Source: Lutispora sp003527145
GTDB lineage: Bacteria > Bacillota > Clostridia > Lutisporales > Lutisporaceae
Assembly: GCA_029983695.1 (NCBI GenBank)
Contig: JASBZB010000006.1
Coordinates: 1-64,000, forward strand
Length of the DNA stretch: 64,000 bases
Reading direction: 5' to 3'
Positions 60,788 to 64,000 of the stretch are shown piece after piece. The translations under genes and the position numbers were made by a program. Each line of letters begins with the position of its first letter. The first letter of the stretch is position 1. Below the pieces are notes generated by a model. The model saw nothing but the letters and a program-made list of their open reading frames with translations. It searched no databases and was not told where the DNA came from.

Positions 60788-62299
60788 TTGGATTACATGA
60801 TCGAAACCTGTGCAATTATTGCTTTCATCGAAGAGCGAATAAAGCAAAAGCTTGAATTTGCGGAACTTGAGAAAACCTTGAATTTTTCTTATCGTCACAT
60901 CAGAGAAATATTCAAGAAAAAAACCAATATCACTTTATCCCATTACATCGTGGCTCGAAAGATTGCAAACTGTGCATTCGAAATCGCATCAACTAAAAAA
61001 AGCCTGACAGAGATAGCTTCTGAATATGGCTTTGACAGTTATGACACATTTACTCGAGCTTTCAAGCGTCAAATAGGCATAAGACCGTCGGAATTTAAAA
61101 ATTCAAGTTTTATATGCGGAAGAAAGTGTATTTGTACAGGCATATATGCTCCTGCTATTTTAAATCTTGATAATTCAAAGCTTGCCCTCCCAATTTTATC
61201 GGAGGTTGATATTGTGAATAAAACTTTAAAAACACAAAACAGCTGCATTCTTTATGGTGTGCCTAAAGTGTATTATGGGCGCAATTATGATGGCGACTGG
61301 CAATGCACTCCATTTCCTATGTGTTTGCAGGCTGTTTTGAATTATATGGGGCAAAATGTCCATTACTCGTATATTATGGCGGCTTCCGGTGCATCTTTCC
61401 GCTTAAGATGGAAGGAAAGCGGCTGGGATTTAGCCGCTGTAGACATACGAAACATTTACGAAAATCCCGTAATGCCTTTTATACTCTCATTTAAGGCAGT
61501 AGGACGAAAGTTTAAAATTTTAGAAAAGGGTACCAGCTCAAAGGACGACTTTATAAGCCTTATTAAATCAGAAATAGACGGAGGACGGCCGATAATTGCA
61601 CTCGGTGTTGTCGGCCCACCAGAGGCAAGCATTGTTACGGGCTATAAAGACAACGGAGAAGCCCTATTAGGCTGGAGCTTATTTCAGGACAATATGGAAT
61701 TTGCAAAAGGTCTTACCTTTGATGAGTCGGGTTATTTTATATGCAGCAATTGGTGGGAAAATACTGAGGCGATTATGTCAATAGGAGAGGAAGCCGGTGC
61801 GATGGTACCGGTAAAAGAACTGCTTGAAAATGCTCTTTATCTGCTTACTGCTGAAACAATTGATGTATACAACGGTAAATACTGTTCATACTTAGGAGGA
61901 CAAAAAGCATATTCTGCATGGGCAGATGCAATGTCTGATGATGGAAACTTTTCTAAAAGCACACAATTATCCTTGCTCATAGAGAGAAATATGTGTTTTG
62001 TTGATGCTACAGTTATGGTTGGTGAAGGCCGCTTCTATGCTGCTGAATATATAGACCAGCTTGGGGAGGAAAACCCCGGAATCTCAAAGGAATGCAAGAA
62101 GTGTGCAGAATACTTCAGGGCTGCAGCCGACTGCATTACCAAAATGCAAGCTCTGATAAAAGGTGATTGTGGTGAAGAAGCTGCTCGAAAACTTGCTGAT
62201 AAGGAAACCAGAACTCAAATCGTTTCTTTGATAAAAGAAGCACAGCTGCATGAAGCAAAAGCGAGTGATGCGTTAAAAACTATCATCGCCAAGATGTAA
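60788..62299 (+). CDS. AraC-type regulator fused to a C39/BtrH-like domain
   Basis: TTG 60788 follows GAGGGGGAGG. The 503-residue protein starts with an AraC DNA-binding domain (about 5-105: EKTLNFSYRHIREIFKKKTNITLSHYIVARKIANCAFEIASTKKSLTEIASEYGFDSYDTFTRAFKRQIGIRPSEFK). Then comes a domain beginning DGDWQCTPFPMCLQAVLNYMGQNVHYSYIMAASGASFRLRW (about 165-205) and continuing to GRPIIALGVVGPPEASIVTGYKDNGEALLGWSLFQ, like the papain-fold BtrH/C39 family. A helical C-terminus (about 370-500) follows. The ligand is probably a peptide or thioester-type molecule, but this is inference. Confidence 0.78.
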   Translation: MDYMIETCAIIAFIEERIKQKLEFAELEKTLNFSYRHIREIFKKKTNITLSHYIVARKIANCAFEIASTKKSLTEIASEYGFDSYDTFTRAFKRQIGIRPSEFKNSSFICGRKCICTGIYAPAILNLDNSKLALPILSEVDIVNKTLKTQNSCILYGVPKVYYGRNYDGDWQCTPFPMCLQAVLNYMGQNVHYSYIMAASGASFRLRWKESGWDLAAVDIRNIYENPVMPFILSFKAVGRKFKILEKGTSSKDDFISLIKSEIDGGRPIIALGVVGPPEASIVTGYKDNGEALLGWSLFQDNMEFAKGLTFDESGYFICSNWWENTEAIMSIGEEAGAMVPVKELLENALYLLTAETIDVYNGKYCSYLGGQKAYSAWADAMSDDGNFSKSTQLSLLIERNMCFVDATVMVGEGRFYAAEYIDQLGEENPGISKECKKCAEYFRAAADCITKMQALIKGDCGEEAARKLADKETRTQIVSLIKEAQLHEAKASDALKTIIAKM

Positions 62300-62353
62300 T
62301 ATATAAAGCGATGATTTTAATGTAAATGGAGATGAGAAGAAAACATCTTAATG

Positions 62354-62378
62354 ATGGGGCTGTGCATAACAGTCCCAT
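62354..62378 (+). terminator. Hairpin after the first AraC-type gene
   Basis: ATGGGGCTGT and ACAGTCCCAT with a 5-base loop, followed by TTGCGG, so it lacks a proper T run. The rest of the 274-base gap before the next gene shows nothing recognisable. Confidence 0.4.
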
Positions 62379-62573
62379 TTGCGGCTCTTTTATCAGCCAG
62401 CACAACAGATTAATTGAAGGTCTTGCTTTCAAGATTTGATAACCATATAATGGTATTAGTTAATGCATTCTTGATGGACGAGGAGAAGCCGGATCACCGT
62501 CTTTTTTGGTTCGATAAATAACGGGAACGATGAATCTATACACTCTATAATTAATTTGGAAGGAAGGCTATTG

Positions 62574-63416
62574 ATGGAATGGATTGAACGGCTTAATGAA
62601 GTGATCAGTTATATAGAAGAGCATCTGGATGACGAAATAAGTAATGAAGCAATAGGAAAGATTGTTGTGTGCCCTGTCGGATCATTTCAAAGGACATTTT
62701 CCTTGATGACAGGTATTACGCTTTCAGAATATATACGAAGAAGGAGACTGACAAAGGCAGCTTTTGAATTGCAGTCTACAGATTGTAAAGTAATTGATAT
62801 CGCAGTTAAGTACGGGTATGAGTCATCAGATGCTTTTTGCGTTGCCTTTAAAAAAATGCATGGCATTACACCCATAGCTGCAAGACAACAAAATATTAAG
62901 CTGAAATCCTATCCTTGCCTTGCCTTTGAACTCAGAATAAAAGGAGATGTAGAAATGAATTATCGTGTTGTAGAAAGAGAAGACTTTAGAGTCGCTGGAA
63001 AAATTGTAACTTCATCGTTGGAAAACAACATAATACCGGAGTTTTGGGATCAGTGCAAAAAAGATGGTACTGTTGACAGATTGCTTGAAATAGGCGTGAA
63101 CTCCAGTACTCTCGGTATGTGTTTCGGCTACAATGATGAAGGCATAAACGACTACATGGTTGGTATCGAAACAAGCAATGAGGGTATAGAGGGTATGAAA
63201 TATGTTGTAGTTCCTAAGTCTACTTGGTTAGTCTTTGAATCCATAGGACCGGTAAGTCCAACGCTTGAAAATACTTGGGGCAGAATATATGGAGAATTCT
63301 TGCCTCAAAGCATTTATAAGCAGGCAGCGCTGCCTACAATGGAAAAATATTTTGGCAGTGATGTAGATGCTGATGATTACCGTGTTGAAGTCTGGATTCC
63401 TGTAGTTAAAGAGTAA
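62574..63416 (+). CDS. AraC-type regulator with GyrI-like effector domain
   Basis: ATG 62574 lies six bases after GGAAGG. The 280-residue protein has an N-terminal AraC HTH pair (about 1-105: VISYIEEHLDDEISNEAIGKIVVCPVGSFQRTFSLMTGITLSEYIRRRRLTKAAFELQSTDCKVIDIAVKYGYESSDAFCVAFKKMHGITPIAAR). A GyrI-like small-molecule binding domain (about 118-280) follows, with YRVVEREDFRVAGK, YVVVPKSTWLVFESIGPV and the terminal YRVEVWIPV. This layout is shared with Rob and BmrR-like drug-sensing activators. Its target genes are not evident in the window. Confidence 0.9.
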   Translation: MEWIERLNEVISYIEEHLDDEISNEAIGKIVVCPVGSFQRTFSLMTGITLSEYIRRRRLTKAAFELQSTDCKVIDIAVKYGYESSDAFCVAFKKMHGITPIAARQQNIKLKSYPCLAFELRIKGDVEMNYRVVEREDFRVAGKIVTSSLENNIIPEFWDQCKKDGTVDRLLEIGVNSSTLGMCFGYNDEGINDYMVGIETSNEGIEGMKYVVVPKSTWLVFESIGPVSPTLENTWGRIYGEFLPQSIYKQAALPTMEKYFGSDVDADDYRVEVWIPVVKE

Positions 63417-63480
63417 GTGCCTGTTGATGAGTGTAGCGCGAGAAGCGAATCATTGGAGGACAAGTAGTGCGTTGCCGCGC

Positions 63481-63509
63481 GTCCATGCCTGAGTATGACA
63501 GGCATGGAC
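63481..63509. other. Perfect 11-bp hairpin in a gene-free gap
   Basis: GTCCATGCCTG and CAGGCATGGAC with a 7-base loop. No T run on the + strand. A 30-codon ORF (63495-63587) covers its right arm, but nothing supports it as a gene. The remaining 230-base gap is otherwise featureless. Confidence 0.45.
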
Positions 63510-63647
63510 TATGTGGTTTTACCTCATATCGGTAGAATGACGAAGAAAAGGCGGGAGGAAAACATGGATAGGAAGGACATCAGCTGAGATTGTTTAGCCA
63601 TGCCATAGCAAGGGAAATAAATATACCTAACAAAGGAAGCGATAACT

Positions 63648-64000
63648 ATGGAGAAAACAGCAAACGAAATCCAAAAAGAAAGGATTAAAGAAATCGAGGA
63701 GAAGGCTTCTCAATTACTAGAAAAGTGCGAGACTGTAACACTTGCCTCTATTAATGAAAATGGATACCCGCGCATATGCGCTGTAACGAAAATCAGAAAT
63801 AATGGTTTTTCCGAAATCTATTTTATGACATCAAAAAGATCTCACCTAAATGGGAAGGCCACTCATTTTGAAAATAATACTAAAGCCAGTGTTTGCTATT
63901 ATATTGGTGGTGACAGTGTCACACTGATCGGCGATGTTGAAATAGTAACGGATATGGATGAGAAAAGAAAATTCGATAATGATTGCGATAGAAATTTCTT
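63648..64000 (+). CDS. Pyridoxamine 5'-phosphate oxidase-fold protein, partial at window edge
   Basis: ATG 63648 follows AAAGGAAG and the frame stays open to the last base (117 complete codons). The residues ASQLLEKCETVTLASINENGYPRICAVTKIRNNGFSEIYFMTSKRSHLNGKATHFENNTKASVCYYIGGDSVTLIGDVEIVTD fit the FMN-binding split-barrel family of general stress and PPOX-like proteins. The C-terminus lies outside the window. Such proteins bind FMN, F420 or heme, and the choice cannot be made here. Confidence 0.82.
   Translation, partial: MEKTANEIQKERIKEIEEKASQLLEKCETVTLASINENGYPRICAVTKIRNNGFSEIYFMTSKRSHLNGKATHFENNTKASVCYYIGGDSVTLIGDVEIVTDMDEKRKFDNDCDRNF

Noticed and set aside
63495..63587. 30-codon ORF in the gap before the last gene
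   Set aside because: No ribosome site and no recognisable protein features. Its start lies in a hairpin.

Overview
The window reads as chromosome of a low-GC, endospore-lineage anaerobe of the Bacillota, most likely class Clostridia. The signs are T-box leaders on leu, trpS and asnS, AGA/AGG-rich arginine codons, AGGAGG ribosome sites with frequent GTG/TTG starts, near-consensus TTGACA-17-TATAAT promoters, an S-layer-domain protein, a sleL/YaaH-like glycosidase, and a c-di-GMP-I riboswitch. No rRNA, tRNA, CRISPR array, phage module or transposase was seen. I cannot name the species.

1-10.6 kb is housekeeping and accessory metabolism, all on the + strand: an amidohydrolase tail, a GH18 glycosidase, a DUF401 membrane protein, a run of small enzymes (GIY-YIG, CoA-binding, methyltransferase, isochorismatase-like, MGMT-like), a DMT exporter, a patatin lipase, a Na/Pi symporter and a YwaF-like membrane protein. 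10.6-17.3 kb is amino-acid supply: T-box(Leu)-leuCDB, T-box(Leu)-leuA, T-box(Trp)-trpS. The specifier codons can be read directly (CTC, CTC, TGG) and agree with the genes. A short promoter-hairpin-terminator unit of unknown role follows at 17.28-17.63 kb. Then come a MutS2-like ATPase without its Smr nuclease domain and an SLH protein. 21.6-29.7 kb holds small metabolic genes, a Cu/Zn superoxide dismutase and three consecutive, overlapping M42 aminopeptidase genes.

29.7-38.1 kb is a catabolic island. A divergent LysR regulator faces an operon of IlvD/Edd dehydratase, alpha/beta-hydrolase-fold protein (nucleophile Ser replaced by Gly), YkvI-type transporter, nitrilase-family amidohydrolase, DUF6282 metallohydrolase-like protein, and the two subunits of an aconitase X enzyme. 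The substrate is unknown, and the gene set does not match a pathway I can name. A MarR-MATE efflux pair with a 16-bp inverted-repeat operator follows, then T-box(Asn)-asnS.

42-52 kb changes character. Small, mostly single, same-strand genes typical of mobile cassettes (GNATs, HD, DJ-1, class D beta-lactamase, nucleotidyltransferase, membrane-anchored receiver domain) are separated by non-coding spacers that share imperfect palindromes with TAAC/GTTA ends. These look like integron attC sites, or a related cassette-recombination element, without a visible integrase. Many of these genes are broken by single-base frameshifts or internal deletions, and a beta-lactamase locus is present twice, one intact copy and one decayed.

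52-64 kb is mixed: a HExxH protein, DUF2461, MazG-like, methyltransferases and lipoproteins, then a c-di-GMP-I riboswitch with its own promoter and terminator in front of an HD-GYP phosphodiesterase (a plausible feedback loop), a decayed Nif3-like gene, a radical SAM protein, two AraC-type regulators and a truncated pyridoxamine-oxidase-fold gene at the edge.

A dispersed repeat built on AATCCGTGTTAATCCGTG-like words occurs at four intergenic sites (2.0, 14.0, 40.4 and 47.5 kb), linking the conserved and accessory parts.
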